Below, piece by piece: positions 31,941 to 43,149 of a stretch of 64,000 bases of DNA. Numbering within the stretch: position 1 is the first letter of the stretch; every line of letters starts with the position of its first letter. Source of the DNA: Takakia lepidozioides (taxonomy: Eukaryota > Streptophyta > Takakiopsida > Takakiales > Takakiaceae); the NCBI GenBank assembly GCA_030704615.1, contig CM060734.1, positions 26,288,001 through 26,352,000 of the forward strand. Direction: 5' to 3'. The translations under genes were made by a program, and so were the position numbers. The notes beneath the pieces were generated by a model. The model worked only from the letters and a program-made list of their open reading frames with translations. It did not search any database and was not told the DNA's origin.

Positions 31941-33240
31941 TGTTTTTTAATACTTCGGAAAGAGGACAATCTACCCCCAAATCCTTAACTGGAGTAGAAG
32001 CCTTCTTCACTCGTAACAACACCGGTTGAAGTTGGCTTGTAGGCCATTTTGAGGCCCCACATTCTTTTGTATTGGCTTCCATTCTGGTGGGCTTTTCTAG
32101 GGAGTTTATTCAGCTCAGCTGTTCTATTAATTAATATAGTTGTGGTTCATGTTTGCGTTTTTTTTGGGGCGTGCATGTGTGCAGAGCCCACTAAAAGTAG
32201 GTACAAACTACTAACTTAGTAAGTAAGTAGTAAGAGGCGGCCCCGACCTTGTCAAGCGGTCACGGATCTTTCTAGAAGGCTGCCCCACGCATGTCACCCC
32301 TAGAAACCACCACTCTACATATCCCAAATTGGCGCATGGACGGACCATCCTCCATTTAATAGTTGTCTTCTTCCTACCTTCTTTTTTAGACCCCCAACAC
32401 AAAATTATTTCTTCAAATATACGATCGTTTTAGTTGATGCTCCTGCAACTCAACAGTAAGACAGATGTGTGATTAATCCCAATGCCATTCCATATGCTCT
32501 CTATATGAATTAAAACTAAAATCTAGCATATTGCAATGGCCACATTGCAACATTAGCAATGGCATATTTTTTAGATCCCATGTGACCATTCAGTTCATCC
32601 GAAAACATAAAAATATATGTAAGAATAATTAAGTTATATTTTGATATTCTCTAATACTCACTTCTTACCTATGTACCTTAAAAGTAGTACCTCGTTGCAA
32701 TATCCAACAAATGACCTAATGGTAAGTACCATATGGGTATATATGGGTACTATATTTGGACCAACCGATTATTTAATGTATAAGTACCTAGTGATTCTCG
32801 AGTATTTGGGGAGGTTGGGCAACCACGTTGCTTCACTTATAGTCGTTATAAAATGTTCATTTTTCCAAATAATTGAAAAATCCTTTAAGATGAAATGATA
32901 CCATAAATTACGTTTGCGTTTGCAAGAATCTTCCTCACTCTTCTATCTATACCATTGCCTGACAAATTCATTAGTGTATCAAAGCACTGTTGATAATTGT
33001 GACACACTCAACCACCGGCAATAGTGTACTAGAACTTGAAGACTTTGATTATACTTTGTTTTCCAATTAACGGGTGGGGAACTCACTCACAAGATGGAAT
33101 CCCTAGTGGACAATGATGTTCTCTTAGCATTTGCGCATATTCTCATCATTACGCAATATTTAATGGATCAGTTTCTAGAGCTTTCTGGGTCCAAGACACC
33201 CATTTTGCATGTAGTAGCATCATTTTGTGTAGGTCCATTG
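31941..33240. other. AT-rich, no supported gene
   Basis: No coding, repeat or element boundary seen on either strand. Confidence 0.4.
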
Positions 33241-33284
33241 CATGGAGGTGGACAAAGACAATACCCTTGAGCCCCTCTTGAGGA

Positions 33285-33390
33285 GCGACGCTACGGCTTG
33301 AGCAGTGAGCGCATGCTCACGCAAGGCTGACGTGGCGTGAGCCCACGCTCATGCCACGTCAGCGTGAGCGGATGCCATGTCAGCAAATGC
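33285..33390. repeat. GTGAGC / TGACGTGGC motif cluster
   Basis: Contains GTGAGCGCATGCTCAC, CTGACGTGGCGTGAGCC and GCCACGTCAGCGTGAGC in 90 bp, the same word set as the arms of the foldback element at 11.4-13.5 kb. Confidence 0.65.
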
Positions 33391-33589
33391 CACAAGACGG
33401 GCGGTCGAAGAAAGAGTACATATTCCCGCTGGACCTATAACCGTGGGAATAGGCATGTAAAGTATGATGAAATTAGACCCCATTATGAAAAAGAGCACAT
33501 GGCTTTAATGAATAGGTAGGACTGTCAACTGCTGACCTATGCTGCATATTGCAAACAAGACGACACCATTTTGAGAGGCAATTGCCAAA

Positions 33590-34070
33590 AAAAAATATCC
33601 CCTGAAAGTGGTGTGCGGTGCCACACATCACTTTAAGTGGCAACTGCGGGAAAAAAAAAACCCTAAAACAAAACCCTAAAAAACCCCCAAAAATGAAAAA
33701 AAAAACCCGGAAAGGGGTGTGTGGCACCGCACACCGCTTTCAGTGGCACCACACACTAAAACAAAACCCTAAAAGAACCCTAAAATCCTTAAAAAACATA
33801 AAAAACCCAAAAAAAAAAACAAACAAATCCCTGAAAAAGGTTGTGCGGCACCGCACACCTCTTTCAGTGGCACTGCACACTAAAACCAAACCCTTACAAA
33901 ACCCTAAAAATCCTAAAAAAAACCCTTAAAACCCTTAAAACTTTAAAAAAAAACCCCAAAAAAAAGAAAAATAAAATTATGAAAAGGTGGTGTGCGGCAC
34001 CGCACACTAAAAAAACCCTACGAAAACCCTAAAAACCCTAAAAAAAAACCCTAATTACCCATCCACTATA
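33590..34070. repeat. Hairpin array B: GTGTGCGGCACCGCACAC with CCCTAAA filler
   Basis: Near-palindromes lie at about 33,609, 33,725, 33,846 and 33,994. A half-site (TTTCAGTGGCAC followed by CACAC) follows two of them, and A-rich filler with many AAACCCTAAAA words separates them. The filler resembles plant telomere repeat CCCTAAA but is irregular. Confidence 0.82.
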
Positions 34071-34549
34071 CCATTTTCCCCTTAATTACTAATTTTCATA
34101 GTGCCCACTATTAATATCGCAGCAATCGGTTGGATCCTTGGCAACTATGCTCTTCATATAACCTTGTCACTGGCATGCCTACAGGGACATCCTGCCCGTG
34201 GTTGTGGGTGTCATCCGCGGAATTGCGTACAGTACCTTTTTGCAAAATCTTGGGGCAGCACCGCTCAGGTGAGCATAGGCTCACCGCTCACGATCTAGCA
34301 TCCCTCGTTGTATCTTATCTGGGATGTGGGTGAAATACATATCCTGAGCATTGATTCAGGAATTTCTATTAGAATTATACATGATGCTCAATGACTCATG
34401 ATTATGAAAATGAGTTTATAGACCTTCGATTGGAATTTTGAACCGCCAAAATTTTGAATGTAAATTTAATTCAAAGTTTAATGCAATTTTTTTATTCTTT
34501 AGGTTTTACTGCAAGACACTAACTATTGCATCGCTTTATATACTCCCAT

Positions 34550-36786
34550 CACTCAAGAGATCCTGGCTTTTTTTACAACAAAAGTAGTTCACACCTGACT
34601 TTTTTTACACAAAATTTTACACCCCTGTAAAATTTCGATGGTGAAAAATGAGCCAGTGTAAGAAAAGCCGCTTCGTGTAGACTATTCTACACCAAGCTCA
34701 CATCTTCTGTAGTCAACGGTTGTTGACCGTGAAGGTATCCAACAGTGTACAAGACTTATCTCACACCGGTGTGAGAATGAGCCATAGAGTGTAAGTTAAT
34801 CCACACAATGGGGTGGAACTATATGATGTGGCATGCTGACTATACATGGTATGAGAAAGGTTACTGGGCTTATTTTATACTAGTGTAATTTATGCCACAT
34901 TGGTAGTACACGTCGATTAAGGGACTCAGTGGTATGCTGACTAGACATGGTGTGAGAAAGGTTACTAGGGTTTATTTTACACTAGTGTGGATTATGCCAC
35001 ATTGGTAGGACAAAGTTTGTTATGTTTATATTCAATGAAACCACTTATGTTGTGCATGTATGTGTAATAGGTGTGTTGGTAAGTGTATAGTGACTTAGTG
35101 ATGTTATAATGAGGAGGTTTTAGGTTCAAGTGTGTATTGTCTAGTAATGTGTGGGATGGTGTGCGGTCAATCGTTGTTTCTGGTTAATCCTAACTATTCA
35201 AATGATGTAGAATTTAGATCTTCATGAACATGTTAGTGACTACCTTCATTATAGTAACGGTTTTATGAGGTATATGGATGTATGAAGTGGTGGGTCACCA
35301 GCAGTAAAACCCGGCCTGCCCCCGGTTGTCAAAACTTGCTACAACAAAATTTCGATCCTAGTCATCATTGCATCGTTGCTGGGTACCAACAGAAGTGGTA
35401 ATCCCAGGCTGCATCACTGTCTAATAGAGTTATCTTACAAGTTCTTTATGGTGGTTATGTTGGCGTCACATCTGCTAGCACTGGCCTCATTGTAGTCTTT
35501 TCCGTTGGGGCTGGGGGTGTTGTGGATAAGCAGATGGAGATAGGGAAGCTGAGGGAAACTGATGAGGAGTTGCCAGACAAACGGCACAGTAGCAAGCATG
35601 AGACTTCAGTCAGATGTGCACAGAATCTGCTCCTTTCCGTGGGCTATTGGAGGCAAAAAAAAACCTTTTAATGGCAGCACATTTCTTGTCTTAAAGCTTC
35701 TGTATCTGATAGTCAAGTGCACTTGTAGGTTGTTCCAGAACATAGATCTGCATGTTCCTCAGATCATGTTCCATCCAATTCCCTGAAAACAGCCTGTTGC
35801 CTTGCTTGGAATGATTCATTTTGTACCCTGAGGTAAAGAAGGCTCGGGGCCATGTCAGGGCAGACTCTTAACTATTCCAACACTCCCATCAACCTTCCTG
35901 TTGAGAATTGTAGATTCAATGGTCAGGGTGCCTTGCTGGATGACTTCCACAAGGCTTGGACTCGTGACAGTTTGTTCTGTGTGAGGGTTGAATCATGCCA
36001 GCTTCTTTGGCAACTGACTTCCACTGTATTTTGGGATTTGATTGATTGCCGACGTCTGCTTTTGTTGGTTTCTCTCATAAAGTGGTTCCTCTTTCAGAAA
36101 ATATAATGTCAGTTTCCAATTCACAAATGCAGCAAGAGTACACCCACTGCCTGCATTTTGGATCTTGAAGGGAAATGGCCTCTCCCCATTGACAATAAGA
36201 GGTACTTGTTAGTCAAGAGTTAACGAACAACTTGAGTTATTATTATTAGTACTACAACTAATATTAGTTATAGTTATGTTGATAACTCTTATCAACACTC
36301 TTCATGATGAAGATGATTATGATGACGACTCTCATCAACACTAGAGATGCGGTATTTCAAATTTTGAATTTTTGAACCGCCAAAATTTACATTTTAAATT
36401 TTGAATTTGAATTTTGAGTTTGATTTTCTGAACCGCCAAAATTTAAATTTTTAAATTTGAATTTTGAATATGAATTTGAATTTTGAATTCGCCACATTGT
36501 CAAGCAGGGTGTAAGATAAGCCGTCAAAAAATCCAGTTGAAATGGATGTAAGGAAAGCCAGTCAAAACGGATGTAAAAAAAACCATGTCAAAAAAGCCAG
36601 ACAGGTCGGGCGCCACGTCAGGGTGTAGATGGGTGTAAGATTGCTTTTTCGACACCACTGGCTTTTTCTACATGGTGGCGGAATCAACATGGTTTACCTT
36701 ACACCCAGGGGGATGTGAGCAAGTGGCTTTTTTTTACACCTGCAGGTGTAGAAAATGGTGTAAAAAAACCAGTTTCTCTTGTAGTG
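34550..36786. mobile_element. CACTA (En/Spm) element, non-autonomous
   Basis: The right end, read inward on the minus strand, is CACTACAAGAGAAACTGG, the classic CACTA terminus. The left end is CACTCAAGAGATCCTGG, one base short. A 3-bp duplication CAT flanks both ends (34,547-34,549 and 36,787-36,789), the CACTA norm. Sub-terminal TTTTTTACACC and AAAGCCAG words repeat in both orientations within 250 bp of each end. No transposase was found. The interior has a tandem duplication of about 104 bp (34,832 and 34,934) and TTTGAACCGCCAAAATTT near 36,370 and 36,430. Confidence 0.85.
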
Positions 36787-37520
36787 CATGCGGGTCGAGG
36801 TTGTACTATACAAATTGATATCAGCAGTAACTACCATTAAAATGACATAAACATTTGGGATTGGTGCAGCCGCCTTATATGCAAATCTCTTGCGTCAAGT
36901 TATATTTGCCATTATATCTAGGTTTTAGGTCACCACCTTTAATGGGAGGCTGACAACACCCTAAAGACATACATGCTAACATAGACCTGGAATATTGTTG
37001 TTATGATTGATTATATGCAAATTAGGATTCAAGCCCTTGCAACTACATAACATTAAACATGATTATTGGAGTAAAATGGACTACTACTCAATGAATCAAT
37101 CTCTGGAATCCCAATGGGCTTCTCTTGTTCACCTTTATGGTCACTAGTACAGATTATCGTTTTTATGATACTGCATTTGCAGTCATAAGTGCAATTATGA
37201 CTACATTACTCTGCGGTGAGAAACGCGAAGTCAGTTCTACCATCATTGTGGAGTAATAAGCGATGGTCATGATCGTCACTGTAGACGTAGCACCTGCCCA
37301 ACGACTCATAGTGATGTGGGGTGTAGTAGGGTAGTCATAACTATGCGGCTGCAAGGCTATGTTTCATGACCACACTTATGACTACGTCACTACAGAGAAG
37401 CGCCAACAACATACAGAGGCCTCTCCATGACACGCCTGACCCCCCGGATGTATATGACTCCACGACTATATCTTATGACTACAATTATGCCTACACTTAT
37501 GACTACATCATTGCAAGCTA

Positions 37521-37785
37521 GTGGAAAACAACAAGGTGATGATGTTGAGGCCTGGAAAGAGGTCTTCTATGACATCCCCATGGGAGGGACCCTATGACTT
37601 TTTGGGGTACAAGGATGCAGGAAGCACCACAAAGACAAGGGAAGTTGCACGCAGATGCAGACTGAGAGATGGGGCAAACAAGGAATGGGTAAGAAGTAGG
37701 CGGGACTTGAAACCTTTTATACCACCAGTAGGTGTTCAGCCGGTGGAGGTGGTCAGTGAGGACCCTAACACTTAAAAGGGGAGAC
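37521..37785 (+). pseudogene. Gypsy integrase C-terminal fragment and polypurine tract
   Basis: The 84-codon frame contains V-M-M-L-R-P-G-K-R-S-S-M-T-S-P-W-E-G-P-Y, the nucleic-acid-binding tail typical of gypsy integrases (the L-R-P, G-P-Y pattern). AAAAGGGGAGACATG follows at about 37,776, a likely polypurine tract and LTR start. The rest of the element is absent. Confidence 0.65.
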
Positions 37786-38289
37786 ATGCAATATCTTTAA
37801 TTCAGTGAAAAAAAATCACACAAATATATAGATTGTCTGTGGAACGTCAATCATACCGGTGTAATATCCACTTCCTCTTCTATGAATTTAAGTTCATTAT
37901 GAGACTGGCTACATTGGGGCAATACCAACTGATGGCCAGATTTTTATATGCCTTCAGGTACATTGATGACATATGTTGGGTCAACGTAGGGAGGACGTAG
38001 GGGAAGCTATGCAGTTTCTAAACCCAGAAACAAAGAGAGAAGAAAACAACCATTGGTGGATTTACCCTCTTAACATTGTGGAGATCAAACCTGAACTTAT
38101 AAAGGTCTTTCCAAATTCAAATACAGTTGGTTCTGAGGCTAGCTTTTTGAATTTTCTCCAAGACGTTGTTAATCCATATGCAAAATTCATAAATAAATTT
38201 ATGTTGGGGAGTCGAGACTTACTATGAGTGACACGTGAAGTACCATTGTGCAACTCACTACTATTTTATCCGACATATCAGAGAACTAT

Positions 38290-38657
38290 ATTGCGGGGGA
38301 AAAAATGTCATTTTCGACAACGGCCATGCGATCCTACCTATCCTTCTCAGTGATGTCATATATAAGATTCTCAACTGTCTTCCTTGACTAATACTAAACT
38401 ATACAAGAGTTGCTAATGCTCTGGCACTCTCTAGAGCCAGGACCTACGTGTTCAACCACCAATTGTCAAAAGTGAGGATCTACAATGAAATCGCATTTGG
38501 ATGGATCAAATTTAAAGGATGTGGCATTGATATTACATTCATACCACAAATGGTCCATACATGTTGCATTCTATATAACATATTTGTGGATTTCAATGAA
38601 GTAGATTTTGATGATGTATTCAATAAGATGAATGCACTTGGAGCAGTCGGGGAGTGA
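38290..38657 (+). pseudogene. Harbinger transposase C-terminal remnant
   Basis: Reads P-I-L-L-S-D-V-I-Y (D block) and, after a stop, F-N-H-Q-L-S-K-V-R-I-Y-N-E-I-A-F-G-W-I-K (E block), then M-V-H-T-C-C-I-L-Y-N-I. These are the second half of a HARBI1-type DDE core, including the E-x-A-F-G-x-x-K helix missing from the 11.7-12.8 kb gene. It is heavily decayed and diverged from that copy. Confidence 0.7.
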
Positions 38658-39039
38658 GATCATTTGGCTCATGATCAAGAACCGATTGTCGACTAGGGCC
38701 AGAATGTAGATATTAAACTATGAAAGATTTTATTTCGTCATTTTTATACGCATTATACGGTTATTGCTATAATGGGATTCACTTCTCTGAAATAGCATGC
38801 GAGATGTAATATTGTGGTGGGTCGATCGATCTCACATTTCAACACATCAAGAAATCGACCACTACCAGATTGAATGACATTGTTGCAAATTACGTTATGT
38901 GATGTTTTGGGATGACTTGTTTCATGAAATAGACCATAATCATTATCTTACACCCGTTATTTCTGTCAAGTCATATGGTACTCAAATTTGTCAAAGCTTC
39001 AAGACATCTTGACAAAAGGAGAAGCAGATGCGAAAGAGC

Positions 39040-39575
39040 TTGTCGTACACCTAAGCATCGTGCCACAACATACATCGCTGTCCACACACATTTTAAGCAC
39101 ACAATCCTAGAAAGCTATGCCACAATAAAAATGAAAGTGAACACAATGGAAACACTCCACTCATGAATCCACTCAATCACATAAACTAACTCAAGCCAAG
39201 GGCACATTTGCTAAAGGAATCCACCCTACAAAGCCCTCACCACACTCCATCTCAATACCTAGCGTTATGGAGGTGGGAGAGGCTCATGGAGGCTCAACTA
39301 CAAGAAGATGAGCCCTCCTCAACCCGCACAAGGGAAAACCCATCTCCATGTCCCAAGTGAGGCTTGACACCTCACTTGGCATATGAGATCAAATGAAGTC
39401 CCAACACACACAATACAAATATAAATATCCAAAATGTCCTAGTTAACTAGAAGCAGATAATTCTAGTTAACCATGACTAAAACCATGTGTCGTGCACCTA
39501 AGCATCGTGCCACATCATACATCGCTGTCCACACACATTTTAAGCACACAATCCTAGAAAGCTATGCCACAATCG
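39040..39575 (-). repeat. LTR, PHD-gypsy subfamily 3
   Basis: In element orientation it follows a polypurine tract GGGGGCGAT (39,573-39,582) and starts TGTGGCATAGC. Segments of about 90 bp at each end (39,482-39,572 and 39,040-39,125) are direct repeats carrying TGTGTGGACAGCGATGTA. The middle has a hairpin at 39,288-39,318. The fragment at 16,610-17,010 belongs to the same subfamily. Confidence 0.78.
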
Positions 39576-39754
39576 CCCCCCTAGCTGGTGATTAGGCCCC
39601 TCTAACACCGGATAGCTGACAAGTATCCATCTCAATAAGATCATCGTTTGGTCTTCAATCGCACATGTCCCAATTTTCTAAAGTCTATGGATCAAGAGGC
39701 CGGGTGCAAATTAGAGAGCCCCATCGTTAGTCGTTTGCCTGCAATCCATGATCT

Positions 39755-39967
39755 TCAATTGAGTATCCATGGTGTTGAGCTTCCACCAGCTAGACCTTGG
39801 ATGACATGTCCATTACCTCTGTCCAAGGCATCGTGGACACCACCATTCTCCGCTAGGAACCTCCTCAAGAATCCCATGTGCCACCCCCTTGAGCATTTAT
39901 TACACACCAACATTGTGGCGGCACCACCAGCATGCCCACATAGCATGCAACGCAACCCTATAGGCAC
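39755..39967 (-). pseudogene. PHD-finger tail of a gypsy integrase, decayed
   Basis: G-L-R-C-M-L-C-G is followed by A-A-T-M-L-V-C-N-K-C-S-R-G-W-H-M-G-F, matching the PHD finger at 54,370-54,514 but with Phe in place of the seventh ligand (Cys). The final Trp-x-Cys-x-x-Cys part is degenerate. It lies directly upstream of the polypurine tract and LTR, in the expected place for a gypsy 3' end. Confidence 0.75.
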
Positions 39968-39984
39968 CTTCTAAACACCTTTGC

Positions 39985-40470
39985 ATGCCCAATGACATCA
40001 AAGATTTCCTCTGGATGGCATATCCATCGAACTTAGTCTAACGGTTCACAAGACGATAGTCCCCATACATCTTTCTTTCTGTCCAATTGTCATAGATATC
40101 TTTCTTAGCTGGCATCACTGTTGCCGAGGCATACTCCCCGCCTGACAACTCCACCAATCCAGCTTCAAACAACTCCATAGTCCGTGACTAGATCAAAGAC
40201 CTCTCCATGTCATTATATCTGTAGGGCCTTCAAAAAATTGGCGTGTCACTTGCCAAATCAATACGAATCTCCTGGCCCTTCAAACTCCCCAAATCCTTCA
40301 AACCGAAGGCAAATCAATTTCTGTAAGCCCTTAGAAATCGCTGGATACTCCGTCTCTCTCCTCCGATGACTGTAGGTCCAACATTTGGTTCCCAGTTGTC
40401 CTCAGTGACTGCAACCTTGGGTACACCAGGCTTGGAGGTAGGAGACGCATCATTTGGTTGCTAGATAGCA
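39985..40470 (-). pseudogene. Gypsy reverse transcriptase N-terminus joined to the PHD tail
   Basis: With stops, the minus strand reads I-R-I-D-L-A-S-D-T-P, R-P-Y-R-Y, E-A-G-L-V-E-L-S, M-Y-G-D-Y-R-L-V-N-R, and, after a frame change, P-E-E-I-F-D-V-I-G. This is the fingers region and D-Y-R-x-L-N block of a Ty3/gypsy reverse transcriptase. It joins the PHD tail with no palm, RNase H or integrase between, so about 3 kb has been deleted. Confidence 0.7.
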
Positions 40471-41727
40471 ACCTCTTGGGCCTTATCCGCCCACCCTGAC
40501 TGTGGCGTAGCCTCCACTTGCTTTGCTATAGCCACCTTGAGAACATCCTCCGCAAAAGAAACATCCTCAACCTTTTCAAGAGCCTTGGCCACCTTGGCCT
40601 CCAACTGATCCTCCGTGTATGGCTCTCCCCACTCCTCATATTGCTCTTTGCCCCGCTTGCTTTTTGTACTCGCTCCGGTTTTGTTGGCATGTGGTGCATG
40701 TCTTGACATACTCCTCGGCCTCCTCCCTCAATTTGGGCCAGAAATACTCTTTCTTCAAGAGTGCCGTGGTGCGCTTGGCTCCGCCGTGGCCTGCAAGCGG
40801 ACCATCGTGGCATTCTCTCAAGAGACTATCTCTGATCCATCCCTTCGGCACGTAAAGACGCTTTTGCTTATACCGGAGCAGTCCATTGTGCAAGTGTAAC
40901 TGCGATTTAACCCCCAACCTCAAGTCCTGCATCACGGACTTCGCCATCTCATCCTTTCGGTAAGCCTTCCGGATCTTCCTTTGGAGCGCCGTTTCGTCCC
41001 TGTACACCGACATGAGCTGCTGCTTTCTACTTAAAGCATCGGCCACCACATTGTCCCGTCTTGGTTTGTACTGGATATCCACGTCGAACACTACCAAAGT
41101 GTCTTGCTACCTAAGTTGTTTTGGGGACAACTTAGGTTGTGTGGCAAAATACTTCACCGTGACATTGTCCGAGAACACCTTCACCGGGTTGGAGCCAACA
41201 TAGTGGCGCCAAAGCTCAAGGCAATGCACCACCGCCTTCATTTCTTTCTCGTGCATAGGCCACCGTCACTCCACTTCATTTAGTTTCTTACTTTTGTAAG
41301 CCACTGGATGTCCGTCCTGCATGAGTACACCCCCAATTGGGAAGTCCGACGCATCTGTATGAATCTCAAATGGACGGTCGAACTCCGGGATTTTGAGGAC
41401 TGGAGCTTCCGCCATCCGCTGCTTCAACTCAGCAAAACCTTGGCCACAAAAGGTGTTCCATACCCATACCTTGGACTTACACAGAAGGTCCGACAGCAGC
41501 CCCGCGATCTTGGCGAAATTTCTCACATACTTTCGGTAATAGGAAGCGAGTCCTAGGAAGGATCGCACTCCCGGGACCGAAGTCGGAGGCGCCCAGTCCA
41601 AAATCGCCCTCACCTTTCTGTCATCCATTTTGATCCCATCCTGTGTAATCACATGCCCTAGGAACTCCACTTTTGTGACCCCAAATTTGCACTTTGAAGC
41701 TTTGGCATACAGCTTCCCTTCCTGCAA
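40461..41727 (-). pseudogene. Gypsy RT C-terminus, RNase H and integrase zinc domain
   Basis: 41266-41727 has F-L-G-H-V-I, R-S-F-L-G-L-A-S-Y-Y-R-K-Y-V and E-I-H-T-D-A-S-D (RNase H). After stops, 40636-41097 has A-D-A-L-S-R-K and the H2C2 integrase finger (H-D-G-P-L-A-G-H, then C-T-T-C). It is the same family as the 44.9-48.2 kb element; the last part of the frame (40,461-40,640) has no match I recognise. At about 41,760 it joins gag sequence directly, so protease and the catalytic RT half are deleted. Confidence 0.85.
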
Positions 41728-41765
41728 TTTCTAAAACACCTTTTTGAGGTGCTCCAGGTGCTTTT

Positions 41766-42205
41766 CCTTTGTTTTCGAGTACATACCGCCTCCACCAAGC
41801 GGTTGATGGACTCTTCGGACAGCTCCGTGGTCGCCCGACTCATGTTCAATTGTCGGGGTTTCGCGGACTTCTTGGCCATGTGCCCGGGCTCCCCGCAATT
41901 AAAGCACACTCCATCGAATGTCGCCTTCTGTCCGGCATAAGCCGCCGCACCTGATTTTCCTTTCGGAGCACCGAGTGCTGCTTTGACGTGTGAAGACCTT
42001 CCCTTCAATTTCCATATGCCACAAGAAGGTCTGGTGGGAGGGTGACTCTTTCCGACCGGAAAAGAAGTGGGATAGGCCACGCGGCGACACGTCGCCCCCA
42101 CCGGGCTCACCAGGATCATCATCTTTCGGGCCATTCCGCTTTCGCTTTCGCTTGCCCGACCCCATGATGAGGCCGATCTCAAGGACGATCGCGTACTGAA
42201 CTCTA
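41766..42205 (-). pseudogene. Gypsy gag fragment with broken zinc knuckle
   Basis: The start M-G-S-G-K-R-K-R-K-R-N-G is followed, after an internal deletion, by the basic linker and C-F-N-C-G-E-P-G-H-M-A-K-K-S. The last Cys of the CCHC knuckle is Ser. Confidence 0.82.
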
Positions 42206-42208
42206 AGC

Positions 42209-42428
42209 TCACTTCGGTAAGCTTCATTTCATGTCATAGTTACTCGCTTTGATGCGCGCGCCTAACTCCCAAACTGGCCGCCGGGCCAACTCGGAGCTTC
42301 GGCTGCTCACCGAGACATAACGGTCCCCCTTTGCTCCTCCACAAGACCCTCGCTCACTTTGGGCCTAGTGGAAATTCCCTTTGGTTGTTGGAGTCCGGAA
42401 CAGCTCCCCACACCTTGGTCGCTTTCCG
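42209..42428. repeat. Partial LTR between opposed gag copies
   Basis: Matches 24,790-25,015 and 48,178-48,400. Gag reads leftward on one side and rightward on the other, so a rearrangement or template switch occurred here. The primer-binding site is deleted. Confidence 0.78.
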
Positions 42429-42429
42429 A

Positions 42430-43130
42430 AGCGGCAATTGGAAGAAGCGATTTATGCTTCTAAAAGCGAGGGCTCAAGAACGGGAGGAATCTGGGGAGTC
42501 GGAGCCCGAGGACTTTCCGGAGGTTCCGGCAGACCAACAAATGTCTCCCATGCCAGCAGCCTTTTGGGAAGGGTTGTTCGCGCAGTTTGGCGGGACGTTG
42601 AAAGATGTGATGAGGGCGGCCAATGCCACATCCACTAAGACAAAATTTAAGGTAAAGCCTCAGGAACCCGGTACCTTCAAGAGCGTCTGAAATCGGAAGG
42701 CACTCAACACCTGGCTCTTGGAGCTGGAGCAGTACTTCCGGGCGGCCAAGTTGAGTGACGAGGATCGGGTGGAAGTGGCTCCCACCTATTTGAGGGGCTA
42801 TGCTCAACAATGGTGGCAGAAACGCCTTCATGACCAAGGTCCAAACCCAGAAACCTTGAACTGGAGTGGGTTCAAGGAACTTATGAAAAGACAGTTTGTT
42901 CCCCTCAACGCGTCCTGGCTTGCCCGGGACAAGATGAGGAATGTGAAGCAAACGGATGACATTCGGGGATATGTTCAGGCTTTCAATGTGCTGTTGCTCG
43001 AAGTTGCGGATATGGCGGAACCAGAAATGGTCTTAACTTTGTGGCGGGGACTGGCCCCATAGGCCAGACGGAAGTTGAGGAGAAGCCACCTAAGACTTTG
43101 AATGAGGCAATTGAAAGGGCTTAATGTTCT
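42430..43130 (+). pseudogene. Gypsy gag, capsid core only
   Basis: Frames 42,331-42,690 and 42,718-43,062 hold the acidic region, L-E-L-E-Q-Y-F-R-A-A-K-L, G-Y-A-Q-Q-W-W-Q-K-R-L and N-A-S-W-L-A-R-D-K. A TGA at about 42,690 and loss of the zinc knuckle end it; LTR sequence follows at 43,150. Confidence 0.83.
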
Positions 43131-43149
43131 CGGATGTCCCTAGGGGCGA

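Noticed and set aside
37144-37516. Second CACTA-like element with CACTAG ends
   Set aside because: The ends match for only six bases and no 3-bp duplication flanks them, although GTCATAAGTG words repeat inside.
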